Source of the DNA: Anniella stebbinsi | Lineage: Eukaryota > Chordata > Lepidosauria > Squamata > Anniellidae | Direction: 5' to 3' | Assembly (NCBI GenBank): GCA_029215795.1 | Contig: JARDYH010000005.1 | Location: 159,179,814-159,243,813, forward strand | DNA length: 64,000 nt | Shown: positions 1-12,194 of the stretch, piece by piece | Layout of the letters: every line of letters begins with the position of its first letter | Position numbering within the stretch: the stretch's first letter is position 1 | The notes under the pieces: model-generated | The model's database searches: none | What the model saw: the letters and a program-made list of their open reading frames with translations, nothing else | Told to the model about the DNA's origin: nothing | Position numbers and translations under genes: made by a program

Positions 1-698
1 TTCCAGGTAAGAAATGTGCCATGTAATGACAATGGAGACGGTTTTCTGATTGCATATGATCATGCATAGTTTTCCCAATGCCAATATCTGCACCAATGTG
101 CAGATGCCCAGGGGGTGGGTCACTGACACCTATGACAATGGGGCAGAAGCAGTAGTGCTGTCCACTGCCCCTTCTCCACATGTAGCTTCTGTGTGTGGAG
201 AAGAACTGAATAGGGCTTCAGTATCATCGACTTGCTGATAAAATCCAGCATGTTTTATCTATGTACCTCTTGTGTATTACCTCTTTAAGAGGTAACCCCA
301 GTGGGCCTCAATGTTTGCAGGCCATGTGAGAGGAATAGAAGGGAATGTTTTCCCTTTGGGGCAGAAGTCACTAGGAGCAGTTGGGCCTGTGAAATCTCTT
401 GAGAGGCCAGAACAATCCTGGGTACATACGATTAAACTCCCAAGAGATTTTAAAGAAACTGGGCGTAGACTAACTAAAGCTGAATCCAGATAAGAAGTTA
501 TGAGCGCTGTAGTGACCAGAGTCTTCAGTACACACACTATAGACTTCTATTCCTCCTTCCTGTAATCTCTGGGACATTTCAGGCAGCCTGGAAAAAGAGC
601 AGAAGAGGGAAGCAATGGGTGGGCTTTCCAGAACTAGTTGCCACACTAGTTGCCAAACAAAGCTCTCACCCTTTGCTTTTATAAATAACTGCACCCAT
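1..698. other. No recognised feature
   Basis: I see no gene, RNA or recognisable repeat here. The short open frames are not supported by codon pattern, splice sites or similarity to a known family. Confidence 0.4.
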
Positions 699-1766
699 GG
701 CTGCCTCTACAAGAGAGGTTTAAAGCTCTTTCAAGGCTGATTAAAATTTTTACCTCTACAAGAGAGGAGTGCAAATTGGGAGCTGAGGTGCTTTAAACAT
801 CCGATTATTCGCATTATCGAATGCGCGTTAATTAGTGAGTTTTAATTTATGGCAGGAGTAAGAGCGCCTTATGTCAGTGTAAACAACTTTCTGAGGAGGC
901 GCATTAACGATCAGGGGGTTGGACTGTGGTCGTGATCTCATGCATAGAACTGCCCCTTCGCTGGGAAAACCTCCCACTTTTTGGTTTAGTTTCATTTCCG
1001 CTCTCCTCCTGGCAACTTCCTCCTTGTACTCTGTCTCTTTGGATGGAAACTCCAAGAAGAGGGGACCCAACATGAACCAAAAACAAAGTTTCTTTGAAGT
1101 ACCTTGATGAAATATTTTTAACATGGAGACATGGGGCCAGATGGAGGTGGTTTTATGAGAAGGAAAGGGGGTAGGAAGGATGGGCGGATGAGCGCATAAT
1201 TAGCCATCAGCGGACAGAACTTCCCCTCGCTTCTTGCTGGGTTCATGAGCTGAGTTGTGTGTGCTGGGAAGAGGAGGGAGAAGGAACGAAGTAGCATCCC
1301 CCTGTCTGTTTTGGCGTGTGTGTGTGTGTTTTACAATTGTTGAGCTCGCTGGGAAGAGGAGGGGGAAGGAACAAAGCAGCACCCCCCTGTCTGTTTTGGC
1401 ATGTGTGTGTGTGTGTGTGTGCGCGCACATTCACATTTACTCCTGAGAAACTAAGACAGGTAGCCGAATATTTTAATCAGCTCCTTCTTTTCAGGTAATT
1501 TGGGAAACCAAAGGCGGGAGATTCTGGTGGGCGGGGAAAATAAAGAGAGGAAACCGGTTTGGGGAGTTTCTCTGGGACAAAGTGCATTACTTTCAGCAAC
1601 ATTTGCATGCGATTCTCAGCATGTCAACAACTTTTAAATGCCTTTCATACAGCCTGTAATGCGCTTCAACGCCTCCCATGTATAGGGATTAGGCGTAAAA
1701 GCGCTTCAGAGAAAATGCGCATAATCGGGGAACCGGGCATCAAACCGAAATCTTGTAGAGGGGACC
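699..1766. repeat. hAT-like MITE (family A), split copy
   Basis: Left part about 699-907 and right part about 1563-1766 match the two halves of the 355-bp element seen intact at 41523-41877, in the same orientation. Diagnostic pieces are the terminal CCTCTACAAGAG and CTTGTAGAGGGGACC and the internal GCGCATTA/TAATGCGC words. About 650 bp of unrelated sequence (908-1562) separates the halves, so a later insertion split this copy. Confidence 0.65.
1260..1412. repeat. Tandem duplication with GT microsatellite
   Basis: Two copies of a unit of about 87 bp begin at about 1262 and 1349 with GCTGGGAAGAGGAGGG and end in a (GT)n run after CTGTCTGTTTTGGC. They differ at several positions. It lies inside the insert that splits the MITE around it. 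Confidence 0.75.
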
Positions 1767-2490
1767 TATGATGGCCATTTGGGTGCTGCACAGAGAACCA
1801 TTGGCAACCATACCTCCCTTTCTTCCTTTACTTTGACCTCTCACTGATACCAGATAACTATCTGCAAGGCAGCTGGAATGCTCAGGCTGACACCGATGAA
1901 ACATTAACTCTACAATAATAGCCAACCCAGGCTCTTTGTGAGGAAGGGCAGGATATAGATCAAATAAATAATCATCATAATTCAATAATGGCAAAAGCAG
2001 AGGTGCAGACTTGATTGTGAATGTACCATGATGATCATCAGTAGGAACAGAGTGGTTTGAGCCCCAAGACTGTTCTACTGATCCACACAACAAAGTCTTG
2101 TTCAAAAACCTATGGTGGACAGATATACCCTTTCATTAGGAACAGACATTTTACATACCAATTCAGGTGGTATGGAGCAGCTGCATTTGGTAGCCAGATA
2201 GGTTGCCTCACAATGAGCATCATCAGATGGGGGGATTTTTGTGTTTCCCTACAATCGCTATGGCCTCCTCCTGCTGTCCCACAATAGCAACAATCTCTTT
2301 ACACGGGGAGAGAAAGAGGAAGTAGCAATAACCATGTGGCCCAGTCAGTGTGCATTTTTATTGCACTGTTTTTCCTGCACACAGCAGGAAATGGTGGCAA
2401 GTCTCATTTTGAAAAAATGAGATGGATTTTCCGGGACTTTTTTTGTAACAGAAAAACAAGTGGAAGACAGGCGGGAGATGGATGTTGTCG
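1767..2490. other. Unassigned, with decayed repeat near 2290-2460
   Basis: No gene seen. About 2290-2460 contains the CTGCACACAGCAGGAAAT segment also found at 40235-40260 and, inverted, at 24900-24925. This is a decayed copy of repeat family D. Confidence 0.4.
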
Positions 2491-2999
2491 TTAGGGGTGT
2501 GCACGGACCCCCTTATCTGGATCTGTTAGATCCGGATCAACCCGATCCAGATCTGTATGATCCAGAACTGGTCCTCTTCGAACCGGATCTGGATCCAGGG
2601 CCCGATCTGGATCTCTGGATCGAGATCCGGAGATCCTCCTTTTCCCCATAGACTTGCAAGTCTGTGGGGAAAAGGGCTCACCGCCCTTCCCCCCTCTCCC
2701 TGCTTACCTGCTGCCATCTGCTGCCATCCACTGTACTGAGAAGCAGGCCGAGGCCTGCTTCTCAGTAGAGCGAGATCGCGCCAGGTGATGACATCTCCCG
2801 GCGCGACATAGTTCTACTGAGAAGCAGGCCTCAGCTTGCTTCTCAGTATAGCAGACAGCAGCGTGGACCACACCGGGTGAGTGGGGACCCCCTCCCTCTC
2901 CCCCCTCTCCTGCCGCGGTCTGCGCTGCCATCCGCTGTGCTGAGAATCAGGCCTTGGCCTGATTCTCAGTAGAGCGAAGTTGGGCTGGGTGATGACGTC
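2491..2999. repeat. hAT-like nonautonomous element, 3' truncated
   Basis: It opens with TTAGGGGTGTGCAC, the terminus of the family seen complete at 4644-6215, followed by GATCC-rich sequence. From 2730 it has inverted repeats built on CTGAGAAGCAGGCC and GGTGATGACATC. No opposite terminus is found before the MIR-like repeat at 3000. Confidence 0.6.
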
Positions 3000-3110
3000 T
3001 TAGCCAAACCTACCTCACAGGGCTGTTGTGAGGATAAAAATGGAGAAGAAGAGGATCATGTAAGGTTCGTTGTAAAAGAAACAAAGGTGGGATAGAAATG
3101 TAATAATAAA
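3000..3110 (-). repeat. MIR/CORE-SINE-like fragment
   Basis: CCTACCTCACAGGGCTGTTGTGAGGATAAAA is the reverse form of the MIR core segment that carries TCCTCACAACAACCCTGTGAGGTAGG. It is short and decayed. Confidence 0.5.
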
Positions 3111-3329
3111 TGAAGAAAAATGAAATGTTAAAAGATCGTCAAAAACACCTTTTTGCCACAAAGCAGGACCTCTCATCTACCTAACTGCTGAACCTTGAAT
3201 CAACTTACACATCAGACTCAGAACAGGAAATACTGCGGTGAGCCACACTTAAGTGCAAGGAAGTTTGATGATATATATGAGCGAGTTAAGCATGCAAATC
3301 CTACTGTAGAGCTGGGGGACCTGTGACCC

Positions 3330-3460
3330 ACCTGATGTTGATGAACTATTGTTCCCATAATCCCTCACCACTGACCAGGCTGACTAAGGCTAATGGAATT
3401 TGTAGTCTAACCATATCCGGAGAGCCGCAGCTTCTCCATTCCTGTCCTACTGCTTCCCTT
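3330..3460. repeat. Short palindromic interspersed repeat (family F)
   Basis: A copy of an abundant repeat of about 100 bp whose arms read ACTACAACTCCCATCATCCC and, inverted, GATGGGAGTTGTAGT. Other copies lie near 4150-4260, 12195-12320, 15030-15145, 29190-29270, 56935-57010 and 62780-62840. The inverted arms suggest a decayed miniature DNA transposon. Confidence 0.55.
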
Positions 3461-4643
3461 CTGTTTTCGGAAAGCACAGCTTCATACATGGATACCATAC
3501 ATAGTTCTGTGTGCGTTCATACATTTCTAGTAGGAATTGTAGCATCAAACCTAAACCAGGAAGGACCCACAAGAGGATCTTTAAAGCAGATGGGCAATGG
3601 CTCCACTAAACTTCACATGTAAAAGTCCCATTTTTAATCCTTGGCATCACATTTTAAAATGACCTCAAGGAAGAAGACTTGCAAACACACATTTGAAATG
3701 TGCAGTGGGGGGAAAGCCACTTCAAGGAATCGTTTGGTGTGGAGAAAGCAGGGTCATCCCAAAAAAATACCTGAAGCTAGCCAAGTTATTTTTGAACATG
3801 AAACAGAAAATCCCACAATCAACACCTGTCCTCATCCCTAGCAATAAAAATACAAGAATAACAAATTAAATCACTGGCCGTTGGCTTCTATGGCATCCAA
3901 AATCCACTGCCTGAGGCAAATGCCTAAAGGTAGGGCTGGCCCTGGGCAAAAGAGTCAATCCCCTCTAGAGCTTTCTCACTCCCTATTTGATGGGGCTGGT
4001 GAGCCAAAACTGCATTTTCACATTATTCATTGTCTGAACCCAGGGCAATGAACAGAACATTATAAAATATATCTGTAAAAATTAAACACAGGCATAAAGC
4101 GATAAAACCTGCAAATAAAAAAAATCATTCTATAATAGGGATGGGCGGCTCACCAGATATTTTGAACTGCAATTCCCATCATCCCTCATCACTGGCTATA
4201 CTGGTTAGGGCTAATGGGAATTGTAGGCCAAAAATCTAGAGGGCCACATGTTGTTCATCCCAATCTAAAATCAATGTGTGCATTTCTGGGTCACAGAATA
4301 ATAACGAAAGGTCATTAATTTATTTCTCACTTTGCACTATTAGCTGCTGATAGAGCTATGCAATATAAACTATAACTTTTGAGTCATTCAACCTTAAAGA
4401 ATTCATAAGATCCCTTGAAACTATATATGAAATCTGAAACAATACTTTAACGGAGAACCATTTCGAATGCCAAATATTCCCTCACAACCACTACCTAAAA
4501 TTCAGAATGCATTTTGAAAAGAAATTGTAGATATACAGGACAGAAAAGGGAAAACAAAATGATCAAGGAGTTAGCGCACCTTCCTTAAGGAGAAACGTTA
4601 AAGAGTTAAAGCATTGGGAGGTTTTAGTTTAGGAAGTAATTAT
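3461..4643. other. No gene seen; one family F copy
   Basis: Nothing coding is supported. A family F palindromic copy lies at about 4150-4260. The remainder is AT-rich and unassigned. Confidence 0.4.
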
Positions 4644-6215
4644 TAGGGATGTGCACTGGATCGGACCCGATCCACGATCCGAGTCCGGTCCAGTGGGAAA
4701 TCGGATAAATTATCCGATTTCCGATCCCGCAGCTGGATCGGCCGATCCAATCCGAACCGGTCCGAAAAAGCTCCGAACCGGTTCGGCGGATCGGCGGATC
4801 GGCGGGCGCCCACTGGCGCCCACCGCCGCTTCCATTGGCGGGCGCCAGCGGGCGCCCGCCGATGAAAGTGGACAGCGGGGGGGGGGAGGAGGGGGGCACT
4901 TACCTTCTCGGCCCGGTGGCTCCCGTCCGGCGCCGGCGCCTACTACTACTAGCAGGCTCCGCGGCCTGCTCTAGGGTGGCGCGCCGGGTGATGTCATCAC
5001 CCGGCGCGCTACTCTAGAGCAGGCCGCGGAGCCTGCTGGTAGTAGTAGGCGCCGGCGCCGGACGGGAGCCACCGGGCCGGGAAGGTAAGGAGGGGGTGCG
5101 TGGAGGGGAGGAGGGGGCGCGCGGAGGGGGGAGGGGGGAGGGGGGCCCTTACCTTTCCGGCCCGGCGGCTCCCGTCCGGCGCCGGCGCCTACTATTCCCA
5201 GCAGGCTCCGCGGCCTGCTCTAGGATGGCGCGCCGGGTGATGTCATCACCCGGCGCGCTACTCTAGAGCAGGCCGCGGAGCCTGCTGGAAGTAGTAGGCG
5301 CCGGCGCCGGACGGGAGCCGCCGGGCCGGAAAGGTAAGGAGGGGGTGCGTGGAGGGGAGGAGGGGGCGCGCGGAGGGGGGAGGGGGGCCCTTACCTTTCC
5401 GGCCCGGCGGCTCCCGTCCGGCGCCGGCGCCTACTATTCCCAGCAGGCTCCGCGGCCTGCTCTAGGATGGCGCGCCGGGTGATGTCATCACCCGGCGCAC
5501 TACTCTAGAGCAGGCCGCGGAGCCTGCTGGAAGTAGTAGGCGCCGGCGCCGGACGGGAGCCGCCGGGCCGGAAAGGTAAGGAGGGGGTGCGTGGAGGGGA
5601 GGAGGGGGCGCGCGGAGGGGGGAGGGGGGAGGGGGGCCCTTACCTGCCCGGCCCGGCGGCTCCCGTCCGGCGCCGGCGCCTACTACTACCAGCAGGCTCC
5701 GCGGCCTGCTCCAGGGTGGCGCGCCGGGTGATGTCATCACCCGGCGCGCTACTCGAGAGTAGGCCGCGGAGCCCGCTGGTAGTAGCCGCCGGCGCCGGAC
5801 GTGCCGAGAAGGTAAGTGGCGGGGAAGGGGGCTTACCCCCCCCCCGGAGCCGTCCGCTTCTATCCGCTGGCGCCCGCGGGCGCCAGCGGATGGAAGCAGG
5901 CGGCCCCAGGGGGGGTAGGGAGCGCGGGGGAGGGGGTTTACCTGCCGGGGCCGTCCACAGCGGACGGCCCCGGGGGGGGAGGGAGTTAGGCCCCCCCTTA
6001 CCCACCCGCCGCCATTTTTTCCTCATAGACTTGCATTGCAATGCAAGTCTATGGGGAAAAAAATGGCGGCCGATCCAAAAATTTCCGATTTTTGGATCGG
6101 GATCGGACTCGATCCGGTCCGGGGGGCCTCCGATTTTGTCCGAACCGGTCCGGGACAAAATTGGAGGTCCCGATCCGGGTCCCGATCCGATCCGGGGGGT
6201 CCGTGCACACCCCTA
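4644..6215. mobile_element. Complete hAT-like nonautonomous element with GC-rich core
   Basis: Termini are TAGGGATGTGCAC and its near-perfect complement GTGCACACCCCTA. The element is flanked by a perfect 8-bp duplication, GTAATTAT, at 4636-4643 and 6216-6223, the size made by hAT transposases. The ends are GATCC/GGATC-rich. The core holds four palindromes of about 190 bp (4899-5089, 5148-5338, 5390-5580, 5639-5816) joined by G-rich linkers. No transposase is encoded: the long open frames here only reflect GC content. A second complete copy is at 55814-56613. Confidence 0.85.
4899..5816. repeat. Four tandem GC-rich palindromes
   Basis: Each unit starts CTTACC, ends GGTAAG and is almost perfectly self-complementary over about 190 bp. 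Its centre is GGGTGATGTCATCACCC, which contains a CRE/ATF-like core. The period is about 250 bp. Units 2 and 3 are nearly identical; unit 4 is shorter and more diverged. Confidence 0.85.
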
Positions 6216-6759
6216 GTAATTATGTTGATAGATATTGATATAATTAAGCTTGCACTGGTCAAGAGAAAATCCTGGAGGGCCGTTACTTTAACTTTGTGCA
6301 AGAATTACTTATCTGGTACAGGGGCTCAACTCCCAGCTGGCCCAATGGTCCCGGGTGGCAGAAGCTGGGAGGAAGCATTGGTGAGCTCCCAGCTGTTCCT
6401 CCTGAGCTCCACATCATTCCCATATGTTGGAGGGAAACTGTCTGCTCGTGTTCCATGGCCTGTCCTGGGCCCCCGAAGCTAGTCTGCTGCCTCAGATGCA
6501 GTGGAGGATTTCCTCTTGTTAACAGCCATGCTCCAGTCGGCTTCTGTACAAGGAATGGGGAGGGGTGCCATTTGCCTCAGGCAGCAAAACGGCTTGGTCC
6601 ATTCTTGTCAACACGTTCATATTTGTAAAATGAAAAAATAAACCACTGGTGAGCATTACCTTTGGCGTTTTGATCTGGGGATGGAGTTTGCAGGTTCTGA
6701 GTTTCTCTCCTGCCAGAGCTGATGACAGCCTGGCCTGGAGAGCACAGACAGAGGCAGAG

Positions 6760-6810
<51 letters not shown>

Positions 6811-7546
6811 AGAATTCAAAGTCCTCTTACAATGGTCATGATCACCAGAAAAAGGCAAAGGGAAGCACTATGTTACACAACAAGGTAACTTAGGGTCAAA
6901 CCATACATTACCTTAAGCATGCTGCTCAAAACTTATGTCACTTACTACTGGCCACTTTCATTTTTGACAAAAGAAGCAGATAGACAAGGCTCTGCTCTGG
7001 TTTGGAGATGCAATGGGGGTTGGGGGAGAGGGGAACCCCATTTTTCCCCTGCCCTATTTTCCCTACTAGGGCCAGATCTACACCAAGCAGAATATAACAC
7101 TTTGAAAACAGTTTGAAAACTGTGTCCTAGGCCCCAACAATTGTCAATACTGTTATAAACAAACTATTTTAAAGCAGTGGTATAGATCCTGCCTGAAAAT
7201 GCATCCAGTGAAGTGAACATTATTCATGAAAACATATGCCAGAATAAATCTGTTAGCCCTTAAGGTGCTACAAGACTGTTTCTGCTGCAACAGACTATCA
7301 CGGCTACAGCTCTGCAAATCTTGCTCTTGTTACCCTTTTCACCTTTCTGCAATAGAAAGCTCTGCTTCACACTTTTGAAGACTACTGAACCTATACAGGC
7401 TCCAGTTCAGCTGGGTTATTGCACTTCTTCACTGTGCGTTGCATTGGTTGATGACTGGTTAGCTTGTTTCATATGTATAGGTTAACAGCAGCAGCTGGCT
7501 ACCTCTTGTCAAACACAATCCCTTGGTTTTACTTGCTGCTAACAAT
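6216..7546. other. Unassigned, with TC microsatellite and decayed MITE
   Basis: A (TC)n run lies at about 6765-6808. About 7070-7190 contains GGGCCAGATCTACACCAAGC and AAAGCAGTGGTATAGATCCTG, a decayed relative of the MITE at 33105-33342. No gene is seen upstream of the exon at 7547. Confidence 0.45.
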
Positions 7547-7631
7547 ATGGCAGATGACATTTTCTTTGCTGATCTCAACTTCCCTTCTCAACCCAAGGCT
7601 GCAAGGCTGGTTCATCCATCTCAAGGTTTCA
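7547..7631 (+). CDS. NKR-P1/KLRB1-like receptor, exon 1 (cytoplasmic tail)
   Basis: The ATG opens 28 codons, MADDIFFADLNFPSQPKAAR and eight further residues. The exon ends in A before a strong GTAAGT donor at 7632. The layout matches the N-terminal tail of NKR-P1/KLRB1-type type II C-type-lectin-like receptors, where an ITIM such as AIYAEL sits within the first ten residues. Here the equivalent is IFFADL, with phenylalanine in place of tyrosine, so SHP recruitment through this motif would be lost. One base carries over and joins in phase with the exon at 14554. An earlier GT at 7626 (CAAG|GTTTCA) is a weaker donor alternative. Downstream lectin exons were not found, so the gene may be incomplete or a pseudogene. 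Confidence 0.6.
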
Positions 7632-8062
7632 GTAAGTTTAAATATTTTCTGGGTGCTTTGCAGCAGGGAGAGAGCATCAAGGCTGTGTGGCCTGAAATAT
7701 TTGTACAGCAAATGAAGGCACAGCATTAATTTCTTTTAGCCATTTGTATGAATGTGGACTTATTCATGAAAAAACACAAAAGGTGTTCTGTGATTACGCA
7801 TGAAAATGGAGTCCATAGCCATGTTCTAAGTAAAAGGTGGAGAAACTGGAAGATTCCATGGAGACGAAAGCAATGTCTCTACAATGAACTTGGGGCTTTC
7901 TAGTCTCTTTCTTTAGAAGTTTGCAATTGGGACCCAGAGAATCAAAATTTCTCCCTCGTCTTGCAAATGCAATAGTGACTAAAATGTAATGGCTGAAGGA
8001 ACAAGGCTTAGTAAGTACATGGAACTTTAAACAGATCCAAAAGCAACATATTGTCCTACTGT

Positions 8063-8185
8063 AGGGTGACCATATTTTGGAAACCAAAAAGGAGGACAAC
8101 ATGGCCGCCCCAAGGGGGCATGCCCACCAACATGGCCGGCTCCCAAAGGGACATGTCCACCCAAAGATGGCCTTGGTCACATTTC
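8063..8185. repeat. hAT-like MITE fragment (family B)
   Basis: TAGGGTGACCATATTTTGG is the terminus shared with the elements at 9810, 10254 and 58448. The body (GGAGGACAACATGGCCGCCC) stops without the opposite terminus, so it is truncated. Confidence 0.5.
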
Positions 8186-9809
8186 TGATTTCACAGCACA
8201 CAATTAAGGCAAACCTGTTCTACATAACATCTTAATGTTAAAATCACTGAGACATTCAATGTATTTGAAATTACCTTCACTCCTACTTTTGTAGCTTTTG
8301 CTGTACTTTAAAGATTTTGCTATACTTTGTGTCATACAGTCTCCCTTTCCCTCAAATATATTTTCTGACTGCAAATCCTTCATTGGATGACCATAGTCTC
8401 ACCTTTCCTAACATTTAACACTCTTTGCCCATCACCTTTCTCATATTCATACTCACAGCTTCAGCATACTGCTACCACTGAACAAATGAAGCAGTTGACA
8501 AGTACAGAAAAAAGCTAGTACAACAACCTAGCAACCTAGCATTAAGAAAGAGTATAAAATACTATTACCCTGCAAGCATTAGCCATGGAATAAAATGGAC
8601 TAAAGGGTTGTTGTTGTTGTTGTTGTTGTCACTTCTCACTAGCACCTCTTAGCTTGTTTCAACTTCTGATTTATCAATGAGAAACTAATCTAACAATGTG
8701 TCATTATATCTCTGGTTCATTAGCCATGTAAACAAGACCATGGTCAGTAGCAATACAAAGAAAGGCCAGAACAGATGCCCATTATCACAATGTTAGACAA
8801 ATATCTCCTGAATTTACACTGTTTCAGTGTGCAGAGAACAGAAATCTCAATCAGGGACCCAAAGAAAACTGCCCAAAGAAACCTCAGAAACAAATCCCAT
8901 TGATTTCAATAAAGCTTACTCCCAGATAAATGTATATAGGATTGCAGCCACGTCACATATGTTCAGCTTACTCTAGCAAGTGCAAGGCCCTCCTGTCAAG
9001 AAGAACTATGCACTCATGAGAACCTGGCCTCATGGATCATGCAACCAGCAGGTGCTCTCCAGAAAGACGCTTTTAGAGCCTAGGAGATCCAGACACACTC
9101 AAACAAGCCAAGACAAGCCACACTATGCACTCACATGTTATCTTGCTGGGACAGAACAATTTTGGGAAAAGACAATACTTTGTTATCGACCAGACATTAC
9201 AGTAATAAACAAGAAAAACACACCTACCTCATTGATTTAGCAATACCTAATGGCAAAAATGTTGCAGAAAAGGAATAGGAAAAGAGAGAAAAAATAGCTA
9301 TGGAAATTAAAGAACTGTGCAGCAGGAAAAGGTTACAATTATTCAGTTAATCACATCAGTCACCAGCAACACACACACACACACACACACACACTACAGA
9401 AAACCTTCAGAAACTGGGCCTACCAAAATAAATCCACACCAACATCCAGAAAGCAGTCATACTTAAAACATTTTTAAGAAGGATGAATAAGTATCAGCAA
9501 TTGTTACAAAATATACATCATGCCAATTATCTCAAAGCAAATTGGAGAGGAAGGTCTATGGGTCAAAATGCATTATTAAAAAAATGAATTGCTATCTTCT
9601 AGCACCAGCTAGAGACCCACCTCTTCCTTTGCACTCTGGAAGCAGGTGGGCACAAACAACTCAAGCAAAGTAGGTGTCAGCCAGACCTCTCTGTGGACAG
9701 TATTCCACAACAGGGGGCTACTACTGAAAAGTCCCACTCCCAAGTAACCCTGCACCACACCACAGCATATGAGGGCACTTGGAACAGGACTTCCAATAAC
9801 CACCAAAGG

Positions 9810-10118
9810 TAGGATGACCATATGAAAAGGAGGACAGGGCTCCTGTATCTTTAACAGTTGTATAAAAAAGGAAATTTCATTTGTATGCATGCAGCACCTG
9901 GTGAAATTCTCTCTTCATCACAACAGTTAAAGCTGCAGGAGCTCTGCCCTCTTTTGTATCTGGTCAAGAGGACAGGGCTCCTGCAGCTTTAACTGTTGTA
10001 GTGAAGAGGGAATTTCACCAGGTGCTGCATGCATACAAATGGTACCTGCTGAATTTCCCTTTTTATACAACTGTTAAAGATACAGGAGCCCTGTCCTCCT
10101 TTTCATATGAACACCCTA
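9810..10118. mobile_element. Palindromic hAT-like MITE (family B), complete
   Basis: It starts TAGGATGACCATATG and ends CATATGAACACCCTA; the left and right halves are inverted copies over most of the 309 bp (AGGAGGACAGGGCTCCTG in both). Flanks ACCAAAGG (9802-9809) and ATCAAAGG (10119-10126) agree at seven of eight bases, consistent with an 8-bp hAT-type duplication. No coding capacity. Confidence 0.75.
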
Positions 10119-10253
10119 ATCAAAGGGCTAAGGTAGGACTATATGGGAAGTAAGTCAATGAGATTTACTTCTGGGTAAGCAAGCATAAGCGGGTGCGGTG
10201 TGCCCCAAATTTAGATCAGAATCCAAGGAACCTATACCCAAGAGGTTCATGCA

Positions 10254-10571
10254 TAGGGTGACCATAAGAAAAGGAAGACAGGGCTCCTGTATCTTTAACA
10301 GTTGTGTAGAAAAGGGAATTTCAGCAGGTGTCCTTTGTACGCATGCAGCACCTAGTGAAATTCCCTCTTCATCATAACAGTTAAAGCTGCAGGAACCCAA
10401 TCTCTTGCCAGATACAAAAGAGGGCAGGGTTCCTGCAGCTTTAACTGTTGTGACGAAGAGGGAATTTCACCAGGTGCTGCATGTATACATAGGACACCTG
10501 CTGAAATTCCTTTTCTATGCAACTGTTAAAAGTTACAGGAGCCCTGTCCTCCTTTTCATATGGTCACCCTA
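10254..10571. mobile_element. Palindromic hAT-like MITE (family B), second copy
   Basis: Same structure as the copy at 9810: TAGGGTGACCATAAG at one end, CATATGGTCACCCTA at the other, with inverted halves. It abuts a GC-rich block directly, and I could not match flanking 8-bp duplications. Confidence 0.7.
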
Positions 10572-11278
10572 GGGAAGCACCAGCAGGTAAGTGCCACGCG
10601 CCCCCCCACCCCCCGCACCCGCACCGCACTCCCCACCCACCCCGTGTACCCATTCCGCGCACCCGCACCACGCCGCCCGCCCCGTGCTCCTTACCTGCTG
10701 CTGCTGGGGTGTCCGCTTCCCTCCAGTGCTCGGAATCTACTGAGAAACAGGCTTCCTGGCCTGTCTCTCAGTAGCGCGCCGAGTGATGACATCATCACCC
10801 GGCGCGCTACTGAGGGACAGGCCACGAAGCCTGTTTCTCAGTAGATTCCAAGCACCGGAGGGAAGCCCCAGCAGGTAAGTGCCTCGCACCCCCCCGCCCT
10901 GCCCTCCCACCCCGTGCACCTGCACCGCCCCCCCGCGCCCCCGCGCCGCCCCCCCACCCGCCCCACGCCCCCATGCCCCCCCCACGCCCCGCCCCCCCAT
11001 GCCTGTTTCTCAGTAGATTCTGAGCACCGGAGGGAACCGGACGCCCCAGTAAGTGCCTCGCGCCGCCAGCCTCCCGCCACTGCAGCGTGATCCCCCGCCG
11101 CCATGGTTTGCCCCCGCCGCCCCCCGGTTGGCCCGGATCGCCCCAGGGCCATCTGGTCACCCTTTTGGGGGGCTAAATTTCTGGATTTGGCCCCCCAAAA
11201 CAGTTTTTCCACCCGGATGCAGATTTGCTCCCCATTTCCCGGGCATGTCCGGACAAATCCGGACGTCTGGTCACCCTA
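10572..11278. repeat. GC-rich palindromic block ending in a family B terminus
   Basis: Its central inverted repeat has arms GAGAAACAGGC...CTGTTTCTCAGTAGATTC around GAGTGATGACATCATCACCC (about 10735-10860). CAGCAGGTAAGTGCC occurs on both flanks. It ends at 11278 in CTGGTCACCCTA, the complement of the family B start. It may be the core and right half of a longer element whose left end is the copy at 10254. Confidence 0.6.
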
Positions 11279-12194
11279 TCTACTGTTTCCCTTCTTCTCT
11301 GTGTATATTTTCCTACAACTCTGGAAGCATGTCTTCATATATGGGAAAAAAATATTTTTGCACATTTTAGTGTGTGCATGTGCCTATAACATTTCTAGCA
11401 TAAATGGTAACACTAAAGCTAAATCAGATCCAAATGCGACATGTCAATCATTCTCATATATTTCACTATCAGAAGGAACAATTATTCACATTATTCATCC
11501 ATTGCAACTCAGGGATTTAAGTTCAGAAGATAATTGGTTTAGCTTTACCAAAATTACAATTTCTCATCCATTTCACCCAACTCAAAAGCATCTTTAATGG
11601 TTAAAATTAAACATATGGCTACTGAAGGCAGAACTATGTATTAAATGTAGTTCCATGAACCTGTTTTAGGATTTTTAAAAAACTCAAGTGGAAGTGGAAG
11701 GCTGACCCCGGAGGAGAGGGGCTTCTTAACCCTTTCCCGATGTTGCATTTCTCTGCTAAAATCATCCATCCGTCAACTGCTTTGAGCCTTACTAGAGAAA
11801 TGACATAAATACCCATATCTTTTCACCAGCATGAAAAAAAGCAGCCTGCGTGCATTAGGTGTCCAATAGAAAACCAAATCCAATCTGGTTTTCTGTTTCC
11901 ATTTGCAGTTTCAGTAGTTACACTACACAAATAACAATCCTAAAAAAAGAATAGTGTGTAACCTGTATTTCCTGTCTAAGATCAGGGTGAGAAAGTTGCC
12001 AAATAGGCAATTCTACATAGAAACTAATTTCTGTTTCTCTGTGCAGCAATGCAGAATTGCTTTCTCTCTGGCTACATTTCACAAAACATGAAAATCCTTA
12101 CATGCAAGGGAGGATGGCTTACTTATCTCATTTATGTCACAGCTCAGTACTGAATGATTCTTTATCTGTGGGTGGGTGGGTGTTTCGAAACAGT
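11279..12194. other. Nothing recognised
   Basis: No gene or repeat recognised in this AT-rich stretch. Confidence 0.35.

Noticed and set aside
5587..6216. Long open frames on both strands (209 and 172 residues)
   Set aside because: They lie in the GC-rich palindromic core of a nonautonomous element; glycine/proline/arginine-rich translation with no domain, explained by composition.
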